From Antedon mediterranea (lineage: Eukaryota > Echinodermata > Crinoidea > Comatulida > Antedonidae): a stretch of DNA of 64,000 nucleotides. Positions 10,632 to 23,665 of the stretch are shown here, one piece after another. Made by a program: the position numbers and the translations under genes. Positions within the stretch are counted from its first letter, which is position 1. Every line of letters begins with the position of its first letter. Under the pieces are notes generated by a model that worked only from the letters and a program-made list of their open reading frames with translations, was not told where the DNA came from and did no database searches. The DNA lies in assembly GCF_964355755.1 (NCBI RefSeq), contig NC_092679.1, positions 9,550,001 to 9,614,000 on the forward strand, read 5' to 3'.

Positions 10632-13600
10632 GAAGCTATTCTGTACACTTTGGTGTTTTTATGTTAACAAGTTTTTTCGAAAATCACAAAATGGTCTAAA
10701 ACGTCTCCAAATGCGATTTAAAGCTATTTTAAGCACTTTTGTGTTTTTGTGTAACCAAGTTTTTTCGAAAATCACAAAAGGGTCTAAAATGTATGTAAAT
10801 GCGATTTGAAGCTATTTAAAGCACTTTGGTGTTTTTAGGTTAACAAGTTTTTTCGAAAATCACAAAATGGTCTAAAACGTCTACAAATGCGATTTGAAGC
10901 TATTCTAAGCACTTTTGTGTTTTTATGTTAACAAGTTTTTTCGAAAATCACAAAATGGTCTAAAACGTCTCTAAATGCGATTTGAAGCTTTTCTGTACAC
11001 TTTGATGTTTTTATGTTAACAACTTTTTTCGAAAATCACAAAATGGTCTAAAATGTCTCGAAATGCGATTTGAAGCTATTCTAAGCACTTTGGTGTTTTT
11101 ATGGAAACAATTTTTTTCGAAAATCACAAAATGGTCTAAAACGTCTCCAATAGCGATTTGAAGCTTTTCTGTACACTTTGGTGTTTTTATGTTAACAAGT
11201 TTTTTCGAAAATCACAAAATGGTCTAAAACGTCTCCAAATGCGATTTGAAGCTATTCTGTACACTTTGATGTTTTTATGTTAACAAGTTTTTTCGAAAAT
11301 CACAAAATGGTCTAAAACGTCTACAAATGCGATTTGAAGCTATTCTAAGCACTTTTGTGTTTTTATGTTAACAAGTTTTTTCGAAAATAACAAAATGGTC
11401 TAAAATGTCTGCAAATGCGATTTGAAGCTATTCTTAGCACATTGGTGTTTTTATTTAAACAAATTTTTTCGAAACTCACAAAATGGTCTAAAACGTCTCC
11501 AAATGCGATTTGAAGCTATTTTAAGCACTTTGGTGTTTTTGTGTTAACAAGTTTTTCGAAAAGCTCAAAATGGTCTAAAACGTTTTTAAACACGATATTA
11601 AGCTATTTTGTGCTCTTTGATGTTTTTTTGTGAAAAGTTTTAGTGAAATGCTCAAAATGGTCTAAAACGATTTCTAATGTGATTTTAAGCACTTTGATGT
11701 TTTTATGTTAACTAGTTTTTTCGAAAATCACAAAATGGTCTAAAACGTCTCCAAATGTGATTTGAAGCTATTCTAAGCACTTTGGTGTTTTTATGTTAAC
11801 AGTTTTTTCGAAAATCACAAAATGGTCTAAAACGTTTCCAAATGCGATTTGAAGCTATTCTGTACACTTTGATGTTTTTATGGTAACAAGTCTTTTAGAA
11901 AATCACAAAATGGTCTAAAACATCTCCAAATGCGATTTAAAGCTATTTTAAGCACTTTTGTGTTTTTGTGTAACCAAGTTTTTTCGAAAATCACAAAAGG
12001 GTCTAAAATGTCTCTAAATGCGATTTGAAGCTACTCTAAGCACTTTGGTGTTTTTATGTTAACAAGTTTTTTCGAAAATCAATAAATGGTCTAAAATGTC
12101 TCCAAATGCGATTTGAAGCTATTCTGTACTCTTTGCTGTTTTGTGTGAAAAATGTTTGTCGAAATCCTCAAAATGGTCAAAAACGTTTTTAAATACGATA
12201 TTAAGCTATTTTGTGCTCTTTGATGTTTTCGTGTGAAAAGTTTTATCGAAATACTCAAAATGGTCTAAAACGGTTTCTAATGTGATTTTAAGCACTTTGA
12301 TGTTTTTGTGTAACCAAGTTTTTTCGAAAATCACAAAATGGTCTAAAACGTCTCCAAATGCGATTTGAAGCTATTCTGTACACTTTGGTGTTTTTATGTT
12401 AACAAGTTTTTTCGAAAATCACAAAATGGTCTAAAACGTCTCCAAATGCGATTTAAAGCTATTTTAAGCACTTTTGTGTTTTTGTGTAACCAAGTTTTTT
12501 CGAAAATCACAAAAGGGTCTAAAATGTCTGTAAATGCGATTTGAAGCTATTTAAAGCACTTTGGTGTTTTTAGGTTAACAAGTTTTTTCGAAAATCACAA
12601 AATGGTATAAAACGTCTACAAATGCGATTTGAAGCTATTCTGTACACTTTGATGTTTTGTGTGAAAATTTTCTGTCAAAATGCTCAAAATGGTCAAAAAC
12701 GTTTTTAAATACGATATTAAGCTATTCTAAGCACTTTGATGTTTTTATGTTAACAAGTTTTTCGAAAATCACAAAATGGTCTAAAACGTCTCCAAATGCG
12801 ATTTGAAGCTATTCTAAGCACTTTGGTGTTTTTATGTTAACAAGTTTTTTCGAAAATCACAAAATGGTCTAAAACGTTTCCAAATGCGATTTGAAGCTAT
12901 TCTGTACACTTTGATGTTTTGTGTGAAAATTTTCTTTCGAAATGCTCAAAATGGTCAAAAACGTTTTTAAATACGATATTAAGCTACTTTGTGCTCTTTG
13001 ATGTTTTTGTGTGAAATGTTTTATCAAAATGCTCAAAATGGTCTAAAACGGTTTCTAATGTGATTTCAAGCACTTTGATGTTTTTGTGTAACCAAGTTTT
13101 TCGAAAATCACAAAATTGTCTAAAACGTCTCCAAATGCGATTTGAAGCTATTCTGTACACTTTGATGTTTTTATGTTAACAAGTTTTTCGAAAATCACAA
13201 AATGGTCTAAAACGTCTCCAAATGCGATTTTAAGCTATTCTAAGCACTTTGGTGTTTTTATGTTAACAAGTTTTTTCGAAAATCACAAAATGGTCTAAAA
13301 AGTCTCCAAATGCGATTTAAAGCTATTTTAAGCACTTTTGTGTTTTTGTGTAACCAAGTTTTTTCGAAAATCACAAAAGGGTCTAAAATGTCTGTAAATG
13401 CGATTTGAAGCTATTTAAAGCACTTTGGTGTTTTTAGGTTAACAAGTTTTTTCGAAAATCACAAAATGGTCTAAAACGTCTACAAATGCGATTTGAAGCT
13501 ATTCTAAGCACTTTTGTGTTTTTATGTTAACAAGTTTTTTCGAAAATCACAAAATGGTCTAAAACGTCTCCAAATGCGATTTGAAGCTATTTTAAGCACT

Positions 13601-16600
13601 TTGGTGTTTTTGTGTTAACAAGTTTTTCGAAATGCTCAAAATGGTCTAAAACGTCTCCAAATGCGATTTGAAGCTATTCTAAGCACTTTGGTGTTTTTAT
13701 GTTAACAAGTTTTTTCGAAAATCACAAAATGGTCTAAAACGTTTCCAAATGCGATTTGAAGCTATTCTGTACACTTTGATGTTTTGTGTGAAAATTTTCT
13801 GTCGAAATGCTCAAAATGGTCAAAAACGTTTTTAAATACGATATTAAGCTACTTTGTGCTCTTTGATGGTTTTGTGTGAAATGTTTTATCGAAATGCTCA
13901 AAATGGTCTAAAACGGTTTCTAATGTGATTTCAAGCACTTTGATGTTTTTGTGTAACCAAGTTTTTCGAAAATCACAAAATTGTCTAAAACGTCTCCAAA
14001 TGCGATTTGAAGCTATTCTGTACACTTTGATGTTTTTATGTTAACAAGTTTTTCGAAAATCACAAAGTGGTCTAAAACGTCTCCAAATGCGATTTTAAGC
14101 TATTCTAAGCACTTTGGTGTTTTTATGTTAACAAGTTTTTTTGAAAATCACAAAATGGTCTAAAACGTCTCTAAATGCGATTTGAAGCTTTTCTGTACAC
14201 TTTGATGTTTTTATGTTAACAACTTTTTTCGAAAATCACAAAATGGTCTAAAATGTCTCCAAATGCGATTTGAAGCTATTCTAAGGACTTTGGTGTTTTT
14301 ATGGAAACAATTTTTTTCGAAAATCACAAAATGGTCTAAAACGTCTCCAATAGCGATTTGAAGCTTTTCTGTACACTTTGATGTTTTTATGTTAACAAGT
14401 TTTTTCGAAAATCACAAAATGGTCTAAAACGTCTACAAATGCGATTTGAAGCTATTCTGTACACTTTGATGTTTTTATGTTAACAAGTTTTTTCGAAAAT
14501 CACAAAATGGTCTAAAACGTTTCCAAATGCGATTTGAAGCTATTCTGTACACTTTGATGTTTTGTGTGAAAATTTTCTTTCGAAATGCTCAAAATGGTCA
14601 AAAACGTTTTTAAATACGATATTAAGCTACTTTGTGCTCTTTGATGTTTTTGTGTGAAATGTTTTATCGAAATGCTCAAAATGGTCTAAAACGGTTTCTA
14701 ATGTGATTTCAAGCACTTTGATGTTTTTGTGTAACCAAGTTTTTCGAAAATCACAAAATTGTCTAAAACGTCTCCAAATGCGATTTGAAGCTATTCTGTA
14801 CACTTTGATGTTTTTATGTTAACAAGTTTTTCGAAAATCACAAAATGGTCTAAAACGTCTCCAAATGCGATTTTAAGCTATTCTAAGCACTTTGGTGTTT
14901 TTATGTTAACAAGTTTTTTTGAAAATCACAAAATGGTCTAAAACGTCTCTAAATGCGATTTGAAGCTTTTCTGTACACTTTGATGTTTTTATGTTAACAA
15001 CTTTTTTCGAAAATCACAAAATGGTCTAAAATGTCTCCAAATGCGATTTGAAGCTATTCTAAGCACTTTGGTGTTTTTATGGAAACAATTTTTTTCGAAA
15101 ATCACAAAATGGTCTAAAACGTCTCCAATAGCGATTTGAAGCTTTTCTGTACACTTTGGTGTTTTTATGTTAACAAGTTTTTTCGAAAATCACAAAATGG
15201 TCTAAAACGTCTCCAAATGCGATTTGAAGCTATTCTGTACACTTTGATGTTTTTATGTTAACAAGTTTTTTCGAAAATCACAAAATGGTCTAAAACGTCT
15301 ACAAATGCGATTTGAAGCTATTCTGTACACTTTGATGCTTTTATGTTAACAAGTTTTTTCGAAAATCACAAAATGGTCTAAAACGTTTCCAAATGCGATT
15401 TGAAGCTATTCTATACACTTTGATGTTTTGTGTGAAAATTTTCTGTCGAAATGCTCAAAATGGTCAAAAACGTTTTTAAATACGATATTAAGCTACTTTG
15501 TGCTCTTTGATGTTTTTGTGTGAAATGTTTTATCGAAATGCTCAAAATGGTCTAGAACGGTTTCTAATGTGATTTCAAGCACTTTGATGTTTTTGTGTAA
15601 CCAAGTTTTTCGAAAATCACAAAATTGTCTAAAACGTCTCCAAATGCGATTTGAAGCTATTCTGTACACTTTGATGTTTTTATGTTAACAAGTTTTTCGA
15701 AAATCACAAAATGGTCTAAAATGACTCCAAATGCGATTTGAAGCTATTCTAAGCACTTTGATGTTTTTATGTTAACAAGTTTTTTCGAAAATCACAAAAT
15801 GGTCTAAAACGTCTCCAATAGCGATTTTAAGCTATTCTGTACACTTTGATGTTTTTATGTTAACAAGTTTTTCGAAAATCACAAAATGGTCTAAAACGTC
15901 TCCAAATGCGATTTTAAGCTATTCTAAGCACTTTGGTGTTTTTATGTTAACAAGTTTTTTTGAAAATCACAAAATGGTCTAAAACGTCTCTAAATGCGAT
16001 TTGAAGCTTTTCTGTACACTTTGATGTTTTTATGTTAACAACTTTTTTCGAAAATCAAAAAATTGTCTAAAATGTCTCCAAATGCGATTTGAAGCTATTC
16101 TAAGCACTTTGGTGTTTTTATGGAAACAATTTTTTTCGAAAATCACAAAATGGTCTAAAACATCTCCAATAGCGATTTGAAGCTTTTCTTTACACTTTGG
16201 TGTTTTTATGTTAACAAGTTTTTTCGAAAATCACAAAATGGTCTAAAACGTCTCCAAATGCGATTTGAAGCTATTCTGTACACTTTGATGTTTTTATGTT
16301 AACAAGTTTTTTTGAAAATCACAAAATGGTCTAAAACGTCTCTAAATGCGATTTGAAGCTTTTCTGTACACTTTGATTTTTTTATGTTAACAACTTTTTT
16401 CGAAAATCACAAAATGGTCTAAAATGTCTCCAAATGCGATTTGAAGCTATTCTAAGCACTTTGGTGTTTTTATGGAAACATTTTTTTTCGAAAATCACAA
16501 AATGGTCTAAAACGTCTCCAATAGCGATTTGAAGCTTTTCTGTACACTTTGGTGTTTTTATGTTAACAAGTTTTTTCGAAAATCACAAAATGGTCTAAAA

Positions 16601-18430
16601 CGTCTCCAAATGCGATTTGAAGCTATTCTGTACACTTTGATGTTTTTATGTTAACAAGTTTTTTCGAAAATCACAAAATGGTCTAAAACGTCTACAAATG
16701 CGATTTGAAGCTATTCTGTACACTTTGATGTTTTTATGTTAACAAGTTTTTTCGAAAATCACAAAATGGTCTAAAACGTTTCCAAATGCGATTTGAAGCT
16801 ATTCTGTACACTTTGATGTTTTGTGTGAAAATTTTCTTTCGAAATGCTCAAAATGGTCAAAAACGTTTTTAAATACGATATTAAGCTACTTTGTGCTCTT
16901 TGATGTTTTTGTGTGAAATGTTTTATCGAAATGCTCAAAATGGTCTAAAACGGTTTCTAATGTGATTTCAAGCACTTTGATGTTTTTGTGTAACCAAGTT
17001 TTTCGAAAATCACAAAATTGTCTAAAACGTCTCCAAATGCGATTTGAAGCTATTCTGTACACTTTGATGTTTTTATGTTAACAAGTTTTTCGAAAATCAC
17101 AAAATGGTCTAAAACGTCTCCAAATGCGATTTTAAGCTATTCTAAGCACTTTGGTGTTTTTATGTTAACAAGTTTTTTTGAAAATCACAAAATTGTCTAA
17201 AACGTCTCTAAATGCGACTTGAAGCTTTTCTGTACACTTTGATGTTTTTATGTTAACAACTTTTTTCGAAAATCACAAAATGGTCTAAAATGTCTCCAAA
17301 TGCGATTTGAAGCTATTCTAAGCACTTTGGTGTTTTTATGGAAACAATTTTTTTCGAAAATCACAAAATGGTCTAAAACGTCTCCAATAGCGATTTGAAG
17401 CTTTTCTGTACACTTTGGTGTTTTTATGTTAACAAGTTTTTTCGAAAATCACAAAATGGTCTAAAACGTCTCCAAATGCGATTTGAAGCTATTCTGTACA
17501 CTTTGATGTTTTTATGTTAACAAGTTTTTTCGAAAATCACAAAATGGTCTAAAACGTCTCCAAATGCGATTTGAAGCTATTCTGTACACTTTGATGCTTT
17601 TATGTTAACATGTTTTTTCGAAAATCACAAAATGGTCTAAAACGTTTCCAAATGCGATTTGAAGCTATTCTATACACTTTGATGTTTTGTGTGAAAATTT
17701 TCTGTCGAAATGCTCAAAATGGTCAAAAACGTTTTTAAATACGATATTAAGCTACTTTGTGCTCTTTGATGTTTTTGTGTGAAATGTTTTATCGAAATGC
17801 TCAAAATGGTCTAGAACGGTTTCTAATGTGATTTCAAGCACTTTGATGTTTTTGTGTAACCAAGTTTTTCGAAAATCACAAAATTGTCTAAAACGTCTCC
17901 AAATGCGATTTGAAGCTATTCTGTACACTTTGATGTTTTTATGTTAACAAGTTTTTCGAAAATCACAAAATGGTCTAAAATGACTCCAAATGCGATTTGA
18001 AGCTATTCTAAGCACTTTGATGTTTTTATGTTAACAAGTTTTTTCGAAAATCACAAAATGGTCTAAAACGTCTCCAATAGCGATTTTAAGCTATTCTGTA
18101 CACTTTGATGTTTTTATGTTAACAAGTTTTTCGAAAATCACAAAATGGTCTAAAACGTCTCCAAATGCGATTTTAAGCTATTCTAAGCACTTTGGTGTTT
18201 TTATGTTAACAAGTTTTTTTGAAAATCACAAAAAATGGTCTAAAACGTCTCTAAATGCGATTTGAAGCTTTTCTGTACACTTTGATGTTTTTATGTTAAC
18301 AACTTTTTTCGAAAATCAAAAAATTGTCTAAAATGTCTCCAAATGCGATTTGAAGCTATTCTAAGCACTTTGGTGTTTTTATGGAAACAATTTTTTTCGA
18401 AAATCACAAAATGGTCTAAAACATCTCCAA
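10632..18430. repeat. 10.63-kb segmental unit, copy 2 (matching part)
   Basis: This part repeats 1-7,710 with few differences: for example CTCAAA versus TTCAAA near 928/11,560, an extra AATAGCG-type monomer near 15,120, CACAAAGTGG at 14,063, AAGGACTTTGG at 14,284, and a 2-bp A insertion near 18,230. After 18,430 the copies stop matching until sequence equivalent to 7,711 reappears near 20,593, so about 2.16 kb present here is missing from copy 1, or was gained here. Confidence 0.87.
12631..12718 (+). repeat. Orphan V1 monomer, second copy
   Basis: This is the counterpart of the orphan V1 at 1999-2088 in the 10.6-kb duplicated block. It reads CTGTCAAAATGC where the type sequence has CTGTCGAAATGC, a G-to-A change at a CpG. 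It is followed by GATATTAAGCTATTCTAAGC, so V2 and V3 are missing here too. Confidence 0.8.
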
Positions 18431-20600
18431 TAGCAATTTGAAGCTTTTCTTTACACTTTGGTGTTTTTATGTTAACAAGTTTTTTTCGAAAATCACAAAA
18501 TGGTCTAAAACGTCTCCAAATGCGATTTGAAGCTATTCTGTACACTTTGATGTTTTTATGTTAACAAGTTTTTTCGAAAATCACAAAATGGTCTAAAACG
18601 TCTACAAATGCGATTTGAAGCTATTCTAAGCACTTTTGTGTTTTTATGTTAACAAGTTTTTTCGAAAATCACAAAATGGTCTAAAACGTCTGCAAATGCG
18701 ATTTGAAACTATTCTTAGCACATTGGTGTTTTTATTTAAACAAATTTTTTCGAAACTCACAAAATGGTCTAAAACGTCTCCAAATGCGATTTGAAGCTAT
18801 TTTAAGCACTTTAGTGTTTTTGTGTTAACAAGTTTTTCGAAATGCTCAAAATGGTCTAAAACGTTTTTAAACACGATATTAAGCTATTTTGTGCTCTTTG
18901 ATGTTTTTTTGTGAAAAGTTTTAGCAAAATGCTCAAAATGGTCTAAAACGATTTCTAATGTGATTTTAAGCACTTTGATGTTTTTATGTTAACTAGTTTT
19001 TTCGAAAATCACAAAATGGTCTAAAACGTCTCCAAATGCGATTTGAAGCTATTTTAAGCACTTAGGTGCTTTTGTGTAACCAAGTTTTTTTTGAAAATCA
19101 CAAAAGGGTCTAAAATGTCTCCAAATGTGATTTGAAGCTATTTTAAGCACTTTGGTGTTTTTGTGTTAACAAGTTTTTCGAAAATCACAAAATTGTCTAA
19201 AACGTCTCCAAATGCGATTTTAAGCTATTCTGTACACTTTGATGTTTTTATGTTAACAAGTTTTTTAGAAAATCACAAAATGGTCTAAAACATCTCCAAA
19301 TGCGATTTAAAGCTATTTTAAGCACTTTGGTGTTTTTATGTTAACAAGTTTATTCGAAAATCACAAAATGGTCTAAAACGTCTCCAAATGCGATTTGAAG
19401 CTATTTTAAGCACTTTGGTGTTTTTGTGTTAACAAGTTTTTCGAAATGCTCAAAATGGTCTAAAACGTTTCCAAATGCGATTTGAAGCTATTCTGTACAC
19501 TTTGATGTTTTGTGTGAAAATTTTCTGTCGAAATGCTCAAAATGGTCAAAAACGTTTTTAAATACGATATTAAGCTACTTTGTGCTCTTTGATGTTTTTG
19601 TGTGAAATGTTTTATCGAAATGCTCAAAATGGTCTAAAACGGTTTCTAATGTGATTTCAAGCACTTTGATGTTTTTGTGTAACCAAGTTTTTCGAAAATC
19701 ACAAAATTGTCTAAAACGTCTCCAAATGCGATTTGAAGCTATTCTGTACTCTTTGATGTTTTTATGTTAACAAGTTTTTCGAAAATCACAAAATGGTCTA
19801 AAACGTCTCCAAATGCGATTTTAAGCTATTCTAAGCACTTTGGTGTTTTTATGTTAACAAGTTTTTTTGAAAATCACAAAATGGTCTAAAACGTCTCTAA
19901 ATGAGATTTGAAGCTTTTCTGTACACTTTGATGTTTTTATGTTAACAAGTTTTTTCGAAAATCACAAAATGGTCTAAAATGTCTCCAAATGCGATTTGAA
20001 GCTATTCTAAGCACTTTTGGTGTTTTTATGGAAACAATTTTTTTCGAAAATCACAAAATGGTCTAAAACGTCTCCAAATGTGATTTGAAGCTATTCTGTA
20101 CACTTTGATGTTTTTATGTTAGCAAGTTTTTTCGAAAATCACAAAATGGTCTAAAACGTCTACAAATGCGATTTGAAGCTAATCTGTACACTTTGATGTT
20201 TTTATGTTAACAAGTTTTTTCGAAAATCACAAAATGGTCTAAAACGTTTCCAAATGCGATTTGAAGCTATTCTGTACACTTTGATGTTTTGTGTGAAAAT
20301 TTTCTGTCGAAATGCTCAAAATGGTCAAAAACGTTTTTAAATACGATATTAAGCTACTTTGTGCTCTTTGATGTTTTTGTGTGAAATGTTTTATCGAAAT
20401 GCTCAAAATGGTCTAAAACGGTTTCTAATGTGATTTCAAGCACTTTGATGTTTTTGTGTAACCAAGTTTTTCGAAAATCACAAAATTGTCTAAAACGTCT
20501 CCAAATGCGATTTGAAGCTATTCTGTACACTTTGATGTTTTTATGTTAACAAGTTTTTCGAAAATCACAAAATGGTCTAAAACGTCTCCAAATGCGATTT

Positions 20601-20674
20601 GAAGCAATTCTGTACACTTTGATAAAGTTTTTCGAAAATCACAAAATGGTCTAAAACGTCTCTAAATGCGATTT
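20601..20674 (+). repeat. Truncated monomer (74 bp), second copy
   Basis: It has the same GAAGCAATTC start and GATAAAG deletion junction as 7,719-7,792. The shared unusual junction shows descent from one deletion event, followed by segmental duplication. Confidence 0.9.
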
Positions 20675-21202
20675 GAAGCTTTTCTGTACACTTTGATGTT
20701 TTTATGTTAACAACTTTTTTCGAAAATCACAAAATGGTCTAAAATGTCTCCAAATGCGATTTGAAGCTATTCTAAGCACTTTGATGTTTTTATGTTAACA
20801 AGTTTTTTCGAAAATCACAAAATGGTCTAAAACGTCTCCAATAGCGATTTTAAGCTATTCTGTACACTTTGGTGTTTTTATGTTAACAAGTTTTTTTGAA
20901 AATCACAAAATGATCTAAAACGTCTCCAAATGCGATTTGAAGCTATTCTGTACACTTTGATGTTTTTATGTTAACAAGTTTTTTCGAAAATCACAAAATG
21001 GTCTAAAACGTCTACAAATGCAATTTGTAGCTATTCTAAGCACTTTTGTGTTTTTATGTTAACAAGTTTTTTCGAAAATCACAAAATGGTCTAAAACGTC
21101 TGCAAATGCGATTTGAAACTATTCTTAGCCCATTGGTGTTTTTATTTAAACAAATTTTTTCGAAACTCACAAAATGGTCTAAAACGTCTCCAAATGCGAT
21201 TT

Positions 21203-21460
21203 GAAGCTATTTTAAGCACTTTGGTGTTTTTGTGTTAACAAGTTTTTCGAAATGCTCAAAATGGTCTAGGCCTAAAACGTTTTTAAACACGATATTAAGC
21301 TATTTTGTGCTCTTTGATGTTTTTTTGTGAAAAGTTTTAGCAAAATGCTCAAAATGGTCTAAAACGATTTCTAATGTGATTTTAAGCACTTTGATGTTTT
21401 TATGTTAACTAGTTTTTTCGAAAATCACAAAATGGTATAAAACGTCTCCAAATGCGATTT
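21203..21460 (+). repeat. W cassette with GGCCTA insertion, second copy
   Basis: It carries the 6-bp insertion of 8,567-8,824 (TCTAGGCCTAAAAC near 21,265). The offset between the two insertions is 12,636, compared with 12,882 at the 74-bp monomers just upstream, so the left copy has about 246 bp of extra monomers in between. Confidence 0.9.
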
Positions 21461-23665
21461 GAAGCTATTTTAAGCACTTAGGTGCTTTTGTGTAACCAAG
21501 TTTTTTTGAAAATCACAAAAGGGTCTAAAATGTCTCCAAATGTGATTTGAAGCTATTTGAAGCACTTTGGTGTTTTTGTGTTAACAAGTTTTTCGAAAAT
21601 CACAAAATTGTCTAAAACGTCTCCAAATGCGATTTGAAGCTATTCTGTACACTTTGATGTTTTTATGTTAACAAGTTTTTTGGAAAATCACAAAATGGTC
21701 TAAAACATCTCCAAATGCGATTTAAAGCTATTTTAAGCACTTTGGTGTTTTTATGTTAACAAGTTTTTTTCGAAAATCACAAAATGGTCTAAAACGTCTC
21801 CAAATGCGATTTGAAGCTATTTTAAGCACTTTGGTGTTTTTGTGTTAACAAGTTTTTCGAAATGCTCAAAATGGTCTAAAACGTTTCCAAATGCGATTTG
21901 AAGCTATTCTGTACACTTTGATGTTTTGTGTGAAAATTTTCTGTCGAAATGCTCAAAATGGTCAAAAACGTTTTTAAATACGATATTAAGCTACTTTGTG
22001 CTCTTTGATGTTTTTGTGTGAAATGTTTTATCGAAATGCTCAAAATGGTCTAAAACGGTTTCTAATGTGATTTCAAGCACTTTGATGTTTTTGTGTAACC
22101 AAGTTTTTCGAAAATCACAAAATTGTCTAAAACGTCTCCAAATGTGATTTGAAGCTATTCTGTACTCCTTGATGTTTTTATGTTAACAAGTTTTTCGAAA
22201 ATCACAAAATGGTCTAAAACGTCTCCAAATGCGATTTTAAGCTATTCTAACCACTTTGGTGTTTTTATGTTAACAAGTTTTTTTGAAAATCACAAAATGG
22301 TCTAAAACGTCTCTAAATGAGATTTGAAGCTTTTCTGTACACTTTGATGTTTTTATGTTAACAAGTTTTTTCGAAAATCACTAAATGGTCTAAAATGTCT
22401 CCAAATGCGATTTGAAGCTATTCTAAGCACTTTGGTGTTTTTATGGAAACAATTTTTTTCGAAAATCACAAAATGGTCTAAAACGTCTCCAATAGCGATT
22501 TGAAGCTATTCTGTACACTTTGATGTTTTTATGTTAGCAAGTTTTTTCGAAAATCACAAAATGGTCTAAAACGTCTCCAAATGCGATTTGAAGCTATTTT
22601 AAGAACTTTGGTGTTTTTATCTTAACAAGTTTTTTCGAAAATCACAAAATGGTCTAAAACGTCTCCAAATGCGATTTGAAGCTATTCTAAGCACTTTGGT
22701 GTTTTTATGTTAAGAAGTTTTTTCAAAAATCACAAAACGGTCTAAAACGTCTCCAAATGCGATTTGAAGCTATTCTGTACACTTTGATGTTTTTATGTTA
22801 ACAAGTTTTTTCAAAAATCACAAAATGGTCTAAAACGTTTCCAAATGCGATTTGAAGCTATTCTGTACACTTTGATGTTTTGTGTGAAAATTTTCTGTCG
22901 AAATGCTCAAAATGAAATGGTCATAAACGTTTTTAAATACGATATTAAGCTACTTTGTGCTCTTTGATGTTTTTGTGTGAAAAGTTTTATCGAAATGCTC
23001 AAAATGGTCTAAAACGGTTTCTAATGTGATTTCAAGCACTTTGATGTTTTTGTGTAACCAAGTTTTTCGAAAATCACAAAATTGTCTAAAACGTCTCCAA
23101 ATGCGATTTGAAGCTATTCTGTACACTTTGATGTTTTTATGTTAACAAGTTTTTTCGAAAATCACAAAAGAGTCTAAAATATCTCGAAATGCGATTTGAA
23201 GCTATTCTAAGCACTTTGGTGTTTTTATGTTAACAAGTTTTTTCGAAATCACAAAATGGTCTAAAATGTCTCCAAATGCGATTTGAAGCTAATCTTAGCA
23301 CATTGGTGTTTTTATGTTAACAAGTTTTTTCGAAAATCACAAAATGGTCTAAAACGACTCCAAATGCGATTTGAAGCTATTCTGTATACTTTGATGTTTT
23401 TGTGTAACCAAGTTTTTCGAAAATCACAAAATTGTCTAAAACGTCTCCAAATGCGATTTGAAGCTATTCTGTACACTTTCATGTTTTTATGTTAACAAGT
23501 TTTTTCGAAAATCACAAAAGAGTCTAAAATATCTCGAAATGCGATTTAAAGCTATTTTAAGCACTTTGGTGTTTTTATGTTAACAAGTTTTTTCGAAAAT
23601 CACAAAATGGTCTAAAACGTCTCCAAATGCGATTTGAAGCTATTTTAAGCACTTTGGTGTTTTTG

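Larger units (their letters stand above)
18431..23665. repeat. Mixed satellite region with V and W cassettes
   Basis: This is ordinary satellite with V cassettes at 19,484, 20,263, 21,900 and 22,854 and W cassettes at 18,793 and 21,203. 18,600-19,930 and 21,010-22,330 share the same order of subtypes (W cassette, TTAGGTGCTT monomer, AGAAAATC monomer, V cassette), which indicates another tandem duplication of about 2.41 kb, less well conserved than the later ones. The V1 at 22,854 has a 5-bp AAATG duplication near 22,914. Confidence 0.75.

Noticed and set aside
18291-18545. Minus-strand open reading frame of 84 codons
   Set aside because: It lies wholly within the satellite and reads about three monomers in successive frames (88 is not a multiple of 3). 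It has repeated peptide blocks, no recognisable domain, and comparable readings recur wherever a stop codon happens to be altered.
23283-23495. Plus-strand open reading frame of 70 codons
   Set aside because: It is a chance reading of ordinary and V3-like monomers. Its peptide is a mere translation of the repeat, and the frame is not kept in sister copies.
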